From the NCBI RefSeq assembly GCF_024707545.1, contig NZ_CP062229.1, forward strand, positions 3,205,501 to 3,269,500: a stretch of DNA of 64,000 nt, written 5' to 3'. Numbering within the stretch: the stretch's first letter is position 1; each line of letters starts with the position of its first letter. Below are positions 23,298-32,091 of this stretch, piece by piece. The stretch comes from Mesorhizobium onobrychidis (GTDB lineage Bacteria > Pseudomonadota > Alphaproteobacteria > Rhizobiales > Rhizobiaceae). The position numbers and the translations under genes were made by a program. Below the pieces are notes generated by a model. The model was given only the letters and a program-made list of their open reading frames with translations, was not told where the DNA came from and made no database searches.

Positions 23298-26030
23298 ATG
23301 GCTCGACCTGCAACTGCCGCCGTTCGACTTCTGACCGGCGAACGCGAACCCGTGCGCCTGGCGACCACGGCCAATATCCTCCTTCGTGGCCTGCAGGCCA
23401 TCGACGGCGTGCCGTGCGAGGTTGGCGACCGCGTGCTGGTCAAGGACCAGGCCGACCAAAGGCAGAACGGCATCTACACGGTGAGCGAGGGCGAATGGTT
23501 TCGCGCCGCCGACGCCCGCACCGCCCGCACCTTGCAGAAGGGAACGACGGTTCACACCCAGGTCGGGTCGGTCAATGCCGGTCGGGTGTTTGAATTCAGC
23601 GCTGACGAGCCGGTGGTGGGCAGCGATGCCATCGCCATTGCCCCGTTCGTGCCGCCCGACATTGCGGAGGTGGTCGAGGATGTCGAATCGCTGCGCGACG
23701 CAACGCAGGTGCTGAAGGAAGCCACTGAGGCCAGTGCCGGCCAGGCAGCCGCCAGCGCTGCCAGCTCTGTCGCCAATGCTGGACAAACCGCCGCCGATGT
23801 CGTCACCACCGCGGCCAACCTGGCCAACGCGCAGGCGGCACGCGACGCGTCGCTGTATGGCAAGGGCATTTTCCCGACGACGGCGGCGGCGATCGGCTTT
23901 GGTGTCGTTGGTAGCGGTGCGATCACGGCGGGGGCCGGTGGCGCCAACGGCACGTTCGATTTGGCGTTTACCGGCGGCGCCGGTTCGGGCGCGGCCGGTC
24001 GCTTCGTTGTCGCGGGCGGCGCGCTGACGCAGATCCTGATCACGGCGCCCGGCTCCTACACGGCGGCGCCGACATTCAGCTTTGCGGCGTCTGCTGGGCT
24101 TGCCGGGGCCAGCGCTTCGGCGGTTTTGGGCCGGAATGTCGATGTCGGCCAATATTTCTGGACCGAAGTTTCGACCGGAGTGCTTGGACTGTACAATGTG
24201 ACGGCCGGGCCGGTTGCGACCGATACCGGCATCAGGGCGGCAACGTCCGCGCTGCTTTCGAGCATCGATACTATAGCGATGCTCGAAGGGCTGAGTGTGC
24301 CCACCGCCAAGCTCACGGAGGCGGCTGGGTCTGTCAGTCCATCCGTCTATCGGTCCTACTCTTTTGTGGCCGGCGACACGATTGAACATGTCGTCGTTGC
24401 GAGGGCGGCGGAACGCGGTTCCCTTCAGCTTATCCATGCCGCTGCTGGTGCGGCTTACACGGCCAACTTCGATCTCGAACAAGGGGTCGTCGCAAGCAGC
24501 TCCGGCGCGAACATCGTGAGCGCCTCCATCACGGACCTAGGCTCCGGATGGTATGAGTGCAAGGCCGTCGTTCTGGTCGCGGCGAACGTTACGAACAACG
24601 TGCAAGCCCGCATGTCGGCCTCTGGTGCCCTGCCATACGCAGCCGATGGCGTGAGCGGAATGTATATCCGCAGCATCGTGCTGCGCAAACAGGGCCTGAC
24701 TGCTAACCTGTTCCCGAGCAGCCACCCGGCCAATGCTGCCTTCACCAAACAGAGCGTCACGGTCACCAGCACGACCAGCCCGAACGAGCCGGGCCTGGTC
24801 TCTCTCCCTCCGATTGTCGATGACCTCGACGTGCTCGTCAGAGGCCGGATGACGGCATCGAAGGTCGTTGAGCCGGCTGTTTCGGGAAGTCCCTCTATCT
24901 ATCAGGCGAAATCTGTCGTCCTCGGCGATCTCATTGTCTGGGAGGTGATCGCCAAGAGGGCCGAACGAAAGCGGCTAAACCTTTTCTCCAACTCCGGGGC
25001 GAGCATCGACTGTACTTTCGACCTGGAATTAGGAACGGTTGCGCAAGGAGGCGCGGCGGTCACCGCCTCGAGCTGTTTGGCTCTCGGTAATGGCTGGTAC
25101 AAGTGCCGGGTCGAGGCGACCGCTTCGGCCTCGGCGTCCTCGAATTGGCAACACCGCATTTTCAAAGATACGGGGGCGCATCCCTACGTCGGCGACGGCG
25201 TATCCGGTCTCTATATCCAGCGATCATCTTTCAGCCTCAACGGAGGGGCGAACATTTTCGGGTCGGCCGAGAACCTTTCCTCTGCCGGGTGGACTAAGAG
25301 CGCTGGTCTGACGGTCGTTGCCGACGCCGCCCTTTATCTCGGCTTGCTGGCCGACCCAACCGCCATTGGCGGCGATTCATACGACGACGGCTCGGCGGCG
25401 CTTGTCGGGAAAAAGTGGGCGGCGCTCGGCTCTAGCATCACAATCGGTGCCTACTATGCGCCTCTGCTCGCCGGCCAGACGGGCATGGTCCTGACTAATC
25501 TTGGCGTCAGCGGCTCGGCGCTGGGGCTTAGCACTACCGCATACCCGAGCTACGGAATGTCCAATAGGATCATCGACATTCCGGTCGACACGGAGCTAGT
25601 CACCCTAGAGCCCGGTCCGAACGCCTTTGGTGCGCAGGAGGCGCCTCTCGGTGCCTTTGGCGATACGACCTATGCCACCCACTATGGATCGCTTTGGGCG
25701 GCCTGCATCGCCATTCGGGCGCAGGCACCTAATGCCAAGATCGTCATGATCGGAACGTATAGCGGCGGTCCCGGCCATGCGACCCATCGAATTGGTCGCG
25801 TCAACGGCCAGGGCAACACGATGGACCAATTTTTCGAGGCCGAGCGCTATGTGGCACATGCGCTCGGCATTCCGTTCATCGACATTTCCCAGAGCGGCAT
25901 GGGCTACCTTACGTCGACACTGTACATGTCGGACGAGCTACACCCGAATGCTGCCGGCAGTCTGCGCCATGCCACATACGACGCCGAATGCCTGCGTGAG
26001 ATGGCGCGGAGGGGCCTGTTCGGTGCCTAG
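23298..26030 (+). CDS. Phage tail fibre/spike with C-terminal SGNH esterase domain
   Basis: A 910-aa receptor-binding protein. N-terminal domain (~1-115): ATTANILLRGLQAIDGVPCE and GDRVLVKDQADQRQNGIYTV, a phage tail-fibre adhesion module. A helical, Ala-rich shaft covers ~120-190. Two related beta-domains follow (~345-480 and ~540-670), each ending GxGWYECK/GNGWYKCR then DGVSGxYIxR. The C-terminal SGNH hydrolase (~700-905) shows the GSS block I (WAALGSSITIG), TNLGVSGSA, LEPGPNAFG and DELHPNAAG with the catalytic Asp/His. It probably deacylates a host surface polysaccharide during adsorption. The TAG stop lies exactly at the edge of a transposon-like cassette. Confidence 0.86.
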   Translation: MARPATAAVRLLTGEREPVRLATTANILLRGLQAIDGVPCEVGDRVLVKDQADQRQNGIYTVSEGEWFRAADARTARTLQKGTTVHTQVGSVNAGRVFEFSADEPVVGSDAIAIAPFVPPDIAEVVEDVESLRDATQVLKEATEASAGQAAASAASSVANAGQTAADVVTTAANLANAQAARDASLYGKGIFPTTAAAIGFGVVGSGAITAGAGGANGTFDLAFTGGAGSGAAGRFVVAGGALTQILITAPGSYTAAPTFSFAASAGLAGASASAVLGRNVDVGQYFWTEVSTGVLGLYNVTAGPVATDTGIRAATSALLSSIDTIAMLEGLSVPTAKLTEAAGSVSPSVYRSYSFVAGDTIEHVVVARAAERGSLQLIHAAAGAAYTANFDLEQGVVASSSGANIVSASITDLGSGWYECKAVVLVAANVTNNVQARMSASGALPYAADGVSGMYIRSIVLRKQGLTANLFPSSHPANAAFTKQSVTVTSTTSPNEPGLVSLPPIVDDLDVLVRGRMTASKVVEPAVSGSPSIYQAKSVVLGDLIVWEVIAKRAERKRLNLFSNSGASIDCTFDLELGTVAQGGAAVTASSCLALGNGWYKCRVEATASASASSNWQHRIFKDTGAHPYVGDGVSGLYIQRSSFSLNGGANIFGSAENLSSAGWTKSAGLTVVADAALYLGLLADPTAIGGDSYDDGSAALVGKKWAALGSSITIGAYYAPLLAGQTGMVLTNLGVSGSALGLSTTAYPSYGMSNRIIDIPVDTELVTLEPGPNAFGAQEAPLGAFGDTTYATHYGSLWAACIAIRAQAPNAKIVMIGTYSGGPGHATHRIGRVNGQGNTMDQFFEAERYVAHALGIPFIDISQSGMGYLTSTLYMSDELHPNAAGSLRHATYDAECLREMARRGLFGA

Positions 26031-26078
26031 TGGTGAAAGCCTGACGCTTGGCACCCCTCGGAACGGCAAGGTTGGGTG

Positions 26079-27611
26079 GATTGTGTTGATAAAGTCCGGG
26101 TTGCAGCAGTCCTGAAGCACTGATTCAATCTTCGTCGTAAGAGGAGATTGAGTCGATGATGGGCGAGCAAAGTGTGATGCAGGAGGAGCTGTTTTACGGC
26201 TTCAGCCTGGAGCGGCATGTGCCGGCGGATCACCTGCTCAGAGCGATCGACCGCTTCGTCGACCTTCCGCCATCCGCCAACATCTGGCGCCCTTCTACAG
26301 CCCGATCGGCCGTCCCTCGATCGACCCTGAGCTGCTGATCCGCATGCTGATCGTCGGCTATTGCTTCGGCATCCGCTCGGAGCGCCGGCTGTGCGAGGAG
26401 GTACATCTGAACCTGGCCTATCGGTGGTTCTGCCGGCTTGGCCTCGAGGGTGATGTGCCTGACCACTCAACCTTCTCCAAGACCCGCCACGGCCGCTTCC
26501 GCGATGCCGACCTGCTGCGCCAACTGTTCGAGACCGTCGTCCGGCGCTGCATAGCTGAAGGGCTCGTCGGCGGCGAAGGCTTTGCGGTCGATGCCAGCAT
26601 GATCGTCGCCGACGCCCATCGTCAGCGCGGGATCGAAACGGCTGAGGAGCTTAAGCCTGAGGCCAAGCGGGCCGTGGCCGAATATCTCGCCACACTGGAT
26701 GATGCCGCCTTCGGGGCCGCCACGCCGGTGGAGCCCAAGTTCATCTCTCCTGTCGATCCCGCCGCACGCTGGACTGCCTCCTGGGGCGGCCCGGCCGTCT
26801 ACGCCTATTGCACCAACTATCTGATCGACGTGGAGCACGCCATCATCGTCGATGTGGAGCCCTCGACCGCCGTACGCCAGGCCGAGGTGACGGCCGCCAA
26901 GACCATGATCGAGCGCACCCACGACGATCTCGGCCTCTGGCCAGGGCGGCTGATTGCGGACACCGGCTACGGCTCGGCCGAGATGCTCAACTGGCTGGTG
27001 CATGAGCGCGGGATCGAGCCGCACATCCCGGTGTTCGACCACTCCAAGCGCAAGGACGGCACCTTCTCGCGTGAGGATTTCGCCTACGACCATGCAAGCG
27101 ATACCTACCGCTGCCCGGGCGGAAAGACGCTCAGGCAACGCCAGAAGACCTATCGGGTGCCACACCCTCTCGTCGACGAGAACGGCATGATGCGCTATCG
27201 CTCCAGCAAGCTGGATTGCGACGCCTGTGCCCTGAAGCCCCGCTGTTGCCCGAAGGAGCCGGCGCGCAAAGTGCTGCGCTCGATCTATGAGGGCGCGCGC
27301 GACATGGCCCGCGACATCGCCAAGACCGACGCCTACCAAACCTCACGCTATCAACGGAAGAAGGTGGAGATGCTGTTCGCGCACCTCAAGCGCATCCTGA
27401 AGCTCGACAGACTGCGATTGCGCGGCCCCTGTGGTGCCCGCGATGAGTTTCACCTCGCAGCCATCGCCCAGAACCTCAGGAAATTGGCCAAGATCTGCAC
27501 TACCCGGACACCAATCCCAGCCACTTAGGGCAAGGAGGCCGCCTCGACCCAATCGCAACTCGTCGCGGCGAAGGAACGCCCGGCTTAATCACCGACTTCT
27601 TCAACACAATC
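26079..27611 (+). mobile_element. IS1182-family insertion sequence
   Basis: A 1,533-bp IS with inverted ends GATTGTGTTGA (26079) and TCAACACAATC (27601-27611), flanked by a 4-bp GGTG duplication (26075-26078 and 27612-27615). Joining the flanks restores GGGTGGAAA-GT-CACGTT, the sequence found uninterrupted in cassette 2 at about 37358-37375. This confirms the boundaries and shows the IS inserted into a pre-existing cassette. Confidence 0.85.
26156..27528 (+). pseudogene. IS1182-family transposase, frameshifted
   Basis: A DDE transposase of about 455 aa in two frames. Frame one (26156-26338) gives MQEELFYGFSLERHVPADHL and RAIDRFVDLP. It shifts around 26267, where one missing T would give DLSAIRQHLAPFY. 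The rest (open from 26344) is the canonical IS1182 body: IRMLIVGYCFGIRSERRLCE, VPDHSTFSKTRHGRFRDADL, FAVDASMIVADA (first Asp), GRLIADTGYGSAEM (second Asp) and KKVEMLFAHLKR (Glu). All catalytic residues are present, but the product is split. Confidence 0.88.
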
Positions 27612-27720
27612 GGTGGAAAGTTCACGTTGCTGCCCTTGATCTGAACGCGCAGGAAGCGCCATCAGCGGAAGTCCAGGTGACCCGTGGCACTTCGCCGCTA
27701 GGTATCGAGATCTTGAGCCG

Positions 27721-29499
27721 TCATGGCAAGCCTGCCTTGCGCAGTCCATCGAGGACATGGGCGATGTCTTCGGGCCGCTTCCAAGGGCAATTGTATTTGA
27801 ATTCCCACCTCAGGTAATCGGACACGTCGGCGGCTGGGTCGCCGACCCAGCTTCCCCGTAACTCCTCGACATATTGCATAGCGTGTCGGCGCGCTTGTTC
27901 GATTCGGCCGGCATGCGCGTACGCAGCGGAAACAATCTCGCGATTCTCGGGGACCTCAGGCAACTGGTCGAATAGTGCGATTGCCTCATCATTGTGATGC
28001 GCGAAGAAATGGGCCACCGCCAAATCGAACAGATCGGCGTCGGAATGGCCTGGATTGTGGTGGATCACGGCCTCGGCCAGCTCAATGGCCCGCTCCGCCT
28101 GACCGAAAATGGACAGAGCCGTCACGTAACTCATCGCGATGTCGACGTTGTGAGGATTGAGGGCGTAGGCACGCTCGATGAGGTGTTCGCCTTCTACAAA
28201 GCTGCCGCTGTCCAACAGAACATAGCCGAGGGCAAGGAGCGAATCCGCGTCCGAACCATCGAGTGACACTCCCTTTTGGGCATACCTTTGCGCGGATGCC
28301 ATCGCCCTTGCTCGAGCGTCGAAATCTCCTCGGGTGTTGACGGCTAAGAGGGTATAACTAGCGCCTAACTTGCCATAGGCGCGCGCATACTGCGGATCCG
28401 TTTCTATCGCTTTTTGGAAAAATTCAATGGCGCGTTTCACATTTTCGCGCATTCGAGGCAGTCCGTAGCATTCCATCCCCATCAAGAAGCAGTCATACGC
28501 CTGCCAGCTTGAGGGCGGCTTCCTTTTGGCGCGCATCGTAGTGGCATTTATGATGTGTCCTGACAAAGTCGCCACGATCATTCCGATTATCTCGTCCTGG
28601 ACGTCGAAGATGCCCTGAATGTCGCGGTCGTAGCGTTCTGCCCAGACGTGGGTGCCGGTTGCAGTATCGATGAGCTGAGCGGTAATGCGGACGCGGCTCC
28701 CCAGCTTGCGCACGCTACCTTCAAGCAGGTATTGCACCCCCAACTCGCGACCGATCTGCTGCAGGTTCACTGCCTTGTCGCGATAGACAAATGAGGAGTT
28801 CCGCCCAGTGACCGATAGTTCGCGGAATCGGGAGAGTTCAATGATGATGTCATCAGTGATTCCATCGGCGAAGTACGCTTGCTCGGGGTCACCGCTCATG
28901 TTGACGAGCGGCAGCACGGCGATAGAAGGTTTGTCCGTTACTGCTCTGGGCGTGGTAACAGACACGCGTCCCGTGCCAGTGACCCGGTAGACGCGCACCG
29001 GCTCGGCAATATTCTTCAATGTTTGAGTCCCCAGGTCCTCAAAGCCTGCCTTGACCTTGTTCCTGACGTAGTCGAAGACAGTCCCAGAGACTAGGACGCT
29101 CCCCGGTTCGGCGACCCCCTCGAGACGCGCCGCGATGTTAATGCCGTCACCGTAGAGGTCGCTGCCCTCGACTATGATGTCACCCAGGTTGACCCCTATG
29201 CGTAACGCGATGCGCCGAGCCTCCGGCAGATCGCTGTTCGCGCTGGCCATGTCATGCTGAAGATCGACCGCGCATTGCACGGCATTGACCGCGCTGCCGA
29301 ATTCGACAAGGACACCGTCGCCGGTGACCTTGAAGATGCGGCCATGGTACCGGGCAACGAGGGGCTCCAGCACCTCCCTCCGCCGTGCCTTTAGCGTTGC
29401 GAGCGTGCCGGACTCGTCCTGCCCCATGAGCAGGCTGTACCCGACCACATCGGCAGCCAGGATGGCAGCGAGGCGGCGTTGGGGGCGTTCGTCGGCCAT
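27721..29499 (-). CDS. Class III adenylate cyclase with TolB-like and TPR domains
   Basis: A 592-aa signalling protein. The N-terminal cyclase domain (~8-170) shows metal-site ILAADVVGYS, the FKVTGDGVLVEFGSAVNAV loop and GDIIVEGSDLYGDGINIAAR. A TolB/FlgO-like domain (~190-315) includes KPSIAVLPLVNMSGDPEQAY and YLLEGSVRKLGSRVRITAQL. At least five TPR-like helices follow from ~345 (AIEFFQKAIETDPQYARAYG) to the C-terminus. It converts ATP to cAMP; the C-terminal part is a protein-interaction platform. Soluble, no transmembrane helix. It is cargo of cassette 1 and reads toward its left end. Confidence 0.92.
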   Translation of the reverse strand: MADERPQRRLAAILAADVVGYSLLMGQDESGTLATLKARRREVLEPLVARYHGRIFKVTGDGVLVEFGSAVNAVQCAVDLQHDMASANSDLPEARRIALRIGVNLGDIIVEGSDLYGDGINIAARLEGVAEPGSVLVSGTVFDYVRNKVKAGFEDLGTQTLKNIAEPVRVYRVTGTGRVSVTTPRAVTDKPSIAVLPLVNMSGDPEQAYFADGITDDIIIELSRFRELSVTGRNSSFVYRDKAVNLQQIGRELGVQYLLEGSVRKLGSRVRITAQLIDTATGTHVWAERYDRDIQGIFDVQDEIIGMIVATLSGHIINATTMRAKRKPPSSWQAYDCFLMGMECYGLPRMRENVKRAIEFFQKAIETDPQYARAYGKLGASYTLLAVNTRGDFDARARAMASAQRYAQKGVSLDGSDADSLLALGYVLLDSGSFVEGEHLIERAYALNPHNVDIAMSYVTALSIFGQAERAIELAEAVIHHNPGHSDADLFDLAVAHFFAHHNDEAIALFDQLPEVPENREIVSAAYAHAGRIEQARRHAMQYVEELRGSWVGDPAADVSDYLRWEFKYNCPWKRPEDIAHVLDGLRKAGLP

Positions 29500-29718
29500 A
29501 CCGCGCCTTCATTGAATGCGCTGCACGAAATTGTATTGATGCCCCATTCAAGAGTCTATCCGGAATGTGCCTTGGGGAACGGGTCAATCGCGTCGTTGCG
29601 TGCTCCACCCCCGAACGACCGGAACGGGGTCAAGTTTTGCCGTAGGCTGAGCTCGATGGAAGGGCAGAGAAGGGTCGATTCTTGCTGTCCACCGGTACCA
29701 AGTGTCAGACTTTCACCA

Positions 29719-30387
29719 CTAGCGAGGCTGCGCCACCATCGCGATTGCCTCCTCCACCAGCGGATTCCAATAAAGGTAGCCGGCAGGCGAGAGGTGGACG
29801 CCGTCCCGGAACCCATCATCATAGGGAACGCCAGCCTGCGACATCGCTGTCTCAAATTGCGAGGCAATGTCGAGGATTTGCGCGTTTTTGACGCTTCGTA
29901 TTTCCTTGTTTTGCAGCGCGATTAGGTCTCGATTGAAGCGAGGCACTAACGTTCCGGCCGATGCTATTTCGGTGATCGTCAGCAGCACCAGCGGCCTATC
30001 CCCTACGGAGTGGGCCAAGGCGTCCAATGCCGATCGGAAGTAACGCTGGCGCGAGCCGAGGTCGTCGCCTTCGCTTGCCTGAGCGTCGTTGACACCGATG
30101 CTGACGACCGCACCCGCGACTTTGTTCCACAAGAAAGCGCCCTTGATCCGACTTATAGCAGCCAAAACGTCAGCAATTCGTGAGCCGCCATAAGCGCCTC
30201 TTGCGACACTTGGATTCCCGATACCGGCCTGCGACGCCTCGATCAGGCTGTCGCCCAGAAGCAAAAGTTTTTGCGAACTAGCTCTTTTCAGGGCATCAAG
30301 AAGCTCGGCCTCGCGGTCCGCCCTGGATGTTCCCAGAATTTTGCGCAATGTCAGTTTGGATTTTGAGACAACTTTCCCGAATGTCAT
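29719..30387 (-). CDS. SGNH/GDSL hydrolase
   Basis: A 222-aa esterase-like protein with all SGNH blocks: QKLLLLGDSLIEASQAG (nucleophile Ser), ARGAYGGSRI (Gly block), VVSIGVNDAQAS (Asn block) and DGVHLSPAGYLYW (Asp and His). No signal peptide is seen. ATG 30387 has GGGAG upstream; an in-frame start at 30402 is less likely. It is last in a minus-strand set with an FkbM-like and two acyltransferase genes, so it may remove or transfer acyl groups on a glycan. Its TAG stop is provided by the CTAG at the edge of cassette 1. Confidence 0.87.
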   Translation of the reverse strand: MTFGKVVSKSKLTLRKILGTSRADREAELLDALKRASSQKLLLLGDSLIEASQAGIGNPSVARGAYGGSRIADVLAAISRIKGAFLWNKVAGAVVSIGVNDAQASEGDDLGSRQRYFRSALDALAHSVGDRPLVLLTITEIASAGTLVPRFNRDLIALQNKEIRSVKNAQILDIASQFETAMSQAGVPYDDGFRDGVHLSPAGYLYWNPLVEEAIAMVAQPR

Positions 30388-30409
30388 GCACGCGCTCCCC
30401 AAACGGCTG

Positions 30410-31189
30410 CTAGACCTGGACGAATGGCATATGCTTGACAGCGTCCCACTGCTGTTCCGGTGTGGTATCTGACCACTTTCCCCTCAGCACGGACGGCTTC
30501 CATGCTGCCTTCGGATCAAGTGACCCGGTTTTGGTGAAAAACGCATTGATCCCACCATCAGAAACTGCCGCTAGGCCGTAGCCATGCGCACCGCAGAGCT
30601 TTGCCAGTGCCGCCAGCGAAGCGCCATGATACCATCCACTCGCATGCTTCTTTGTACGATCAAACGCAGGGTCATATACGGTAGAAATCGATCGGTCCAA
30701 AAAGCTCGGATTGTATTCGATCGAGATAACGGACGGTTCGATGTCTAGAAGCTTCTCAAGAAACCAGTAGTCGTTGCCGTCAATGTCTATCGATAGCACC
30801 CCCAGCTTTGGGAAAGCTGTTCGAATGAAGTCCAGATTATTCAAATCGAGGAAACGTTCCTCGATACGAATACTCGCCGGAAGCACCGCTCGCGCGTCTG
30901 CTATCTGGCGGCTGTTCCCGTCGATCAGCAATCCCTGAAACGAGCCTATCAACGCCGCGCAGTTAAATTGGATCGGGTGGAAGCCGAACTCAATGAATGT
31001 CTTCGGCGCCCCTGTCTCCTTGGCGAGCCTCATCAGAATTTGGCCTTCGTCAGACTGGCCGCCTATACCCTTCGCAATCATTGACCGATAATAAGCGCGC
31101 CTTAGAGGCGTGATCTTCTTTATAATCTTGAGCATCAATAATATCCCATTTAGTCGTGGGCCCAGGCTTGCGGCGTCTCTTTGCGGCAA
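30410..31189 (-). CDS. FkbM-like methyltransferase-fold protein
   Basis: A protein of up to 259 aa (an inner start at 31135, MLKIIKKITPLRRAYYRSMI, would give 241). The fold suggests a Rossmann methyltransferase: TFIEFGFHPIQFNCAALIG replaces the usual SAM glycine loop; GLLIDGNSRQIADARAVLP, then KLGVLSIDIDGNDYWFLEKL and SVISIEYNPSF, follow FkbM order. The typical GxGxG is not obvious, so activity is uncertain. It lies 22 bp upstream of the SGNH gene on the same strand. Probably part of a glycan-decorating set. Confidence 0.6.
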   Translation of the reverse strand: MPQRDAASLGPRLNGILLMLKIIKKITPLRRAYYRSMIAKGIGGQSDEGQILMRLAKETGAPKTFIEFGFHPIQFNCAALIGSFQGLLIDGNSRQIADARAVLPASIRIEERFLDLNNLDFIRTAFPKLGVLSIDIDGNDYWFLEKLLDIEPSVISIEYNPSFLDRSISTVYDPAFDRTKKHASGWYHGASLAALAKLCGAHGYGLAAVSDGGINAFFTKTGSLDPKAAWKPSVLRGKWSDTTPEQQWDAVKHMPFVQV

Positions 31190-31235
31190 CCAGTTGAGCT
31201 TTGCAAGTTCACGCCGACGAATTCCCTCGTTAGGT

Positions 31236-31363
31236 TCAAGGTGTCGACTGGGTGCTGTCTGGCTTCTGCTTTGTTGACCACCAGATGAAGTACAGCGAGC
31301 CCACTTTTATGACCGGCACGCGCCGATCGCGCTCGCGGGTTCTCAATTCATCGAACACATTGT
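31236..31363 (-). pseudogene. Remnant copy of the small WW-motif protein family
   Basis: A 40-codon reading frame (FDELRTRERDRRVPVIKVGS, then LYFIWWS) matching the C-terminal two thirds of the proteins at 33667, 33976 and 34318. The N-terminal GGTLKM segment is missing. It marks the left edge of the acyltransferase insertion between copies of this family. Confidence 0.6.
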
Positions 31364-31439
31364 GGAGAGGGGATAGCCCGATGCCGTTCCCAAATCAGCG
31401 CAACGGTAAAGCGATGACTACGCCCGAAGAGGACCGGGC

Positions 31440-31991
31440 TCAAGCCGCTGATCGAGTGGATGCATTGCCGATAGGCCGTGCAGGATTACCGCCGACCATG
31501 GTGAAGGGCGCCACATCTTTCGTCACGACAGATCCTGCGCCGACGACTGCGCCCTTGCCGATCGTCACGCCCTTGAGGATGATGACATTGAAGCCAATAA
31601 AGACGTTGTTTTCAATTCTCACTGGCGCGATGGTGATATTCGACCAGTCCTTCTTTCCCCGATGCCAGTCGGCGACATCGGCCTTCCGATTCTGCCATCC
31701 GGTAGCGTGCGAGTTGTGATCAACGACTGTGGTGCCCCAGCTTATGATCACGTCATCGCCGATTTCGATCCTCTCGGCCGCGACGAGGTGGCTGTTGCCG
31801 ATATAGCAGCGCCGGCCGATTGTGATCTGCGCTTCGGGCCGGTCGAACGAGAAATAGCAGTTGATAATCCCATCTTCGCCGATCGCGTGGCGACCGCGAC
31901 GGGCCGTTCGGACGCTCTGGGTGTTCATCTTTGTGCCGGCGCCGGCACTGACGCCTGCCAAGCGCAGCAGGAAGGGTGGCACAAATGGCAT
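31440..31991 (-). CDS. Left-handed beta-helix (hexapeptide) acetyltransferase
   Basis: A 183-aa O- or N-acetyltransferase of the WbbJ/LacA/maltose-acetyltransferase group. Imperfect hexapeptide turns are visible: [40 protein letters not shown] (catalytic-type His), [19 protein letters not shown] and [18 protein letters not shown], followed by the classical GGNPARPIG ending. ATG 31991 is chosen; the frame is open to 32051. It would transfer acetyl from acetyl-CoA to a sugar. Same strand as the OafA-type gene upstream. Confidence 0.88.
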   Translation of the reverse strand: MPFVPPFLLRLAGVSAGAGTKMNTQSVRTARRGRHAIGEDGIINCYFSFDRPEAQITIGRRCYIGNSHLVAAERIEIGDDVIISWGTTVVDHNSHATGWQNRKADVADWHRGKKDWSNITIAPVRIENNVFIGFNVIILKGVTIGKGAVVGAGSVVTKDVAPFTMVGGNPARPIGNASTRSAA

Positions 31992-32091
31992 AGTCAGTGT
32001 CTTTCGTAACGCGTCTGGTGCTGCCTCTCGGCGATTTTCGATCGGTCGCAAAGGCTGTGGCTAAATTTTGCGCTGGCCTTGCCAAGGCACG

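Larger units (their letters stand above)
26027..29722. mobile_element. Cassette 1 with 25-bp inverted ends (cyclase plus nested IS)
   Basis: Bounded by 25-bp inverted repeats at 26031-26055 and 29694-29718 (start TGGTGAAAG, inner end GGTACC or GGCACC), with CTAG at both outer edges (26027-26030 and 29719-29722). It carries an IS1182-type IS and a class III adenylate cyclase. Two more elements with the same ends and CTAG edges are at 37310-39136 and 40237-41527. CTAG may be a target duplication, as used by some IS5-group elements. No transposase for these ends is seen in the window. Confidence 0.75.

Noticed and set aside
23298..26030. Diversity-generating retroelement target in the tail spike (suggested by the BPP-1-like Bbp19 gene)
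   Set aside because: The C-terminus is an SGNH hydrolase rather than a C-type lectin, and no reverse transcriptase or template repeat is seen in the window.
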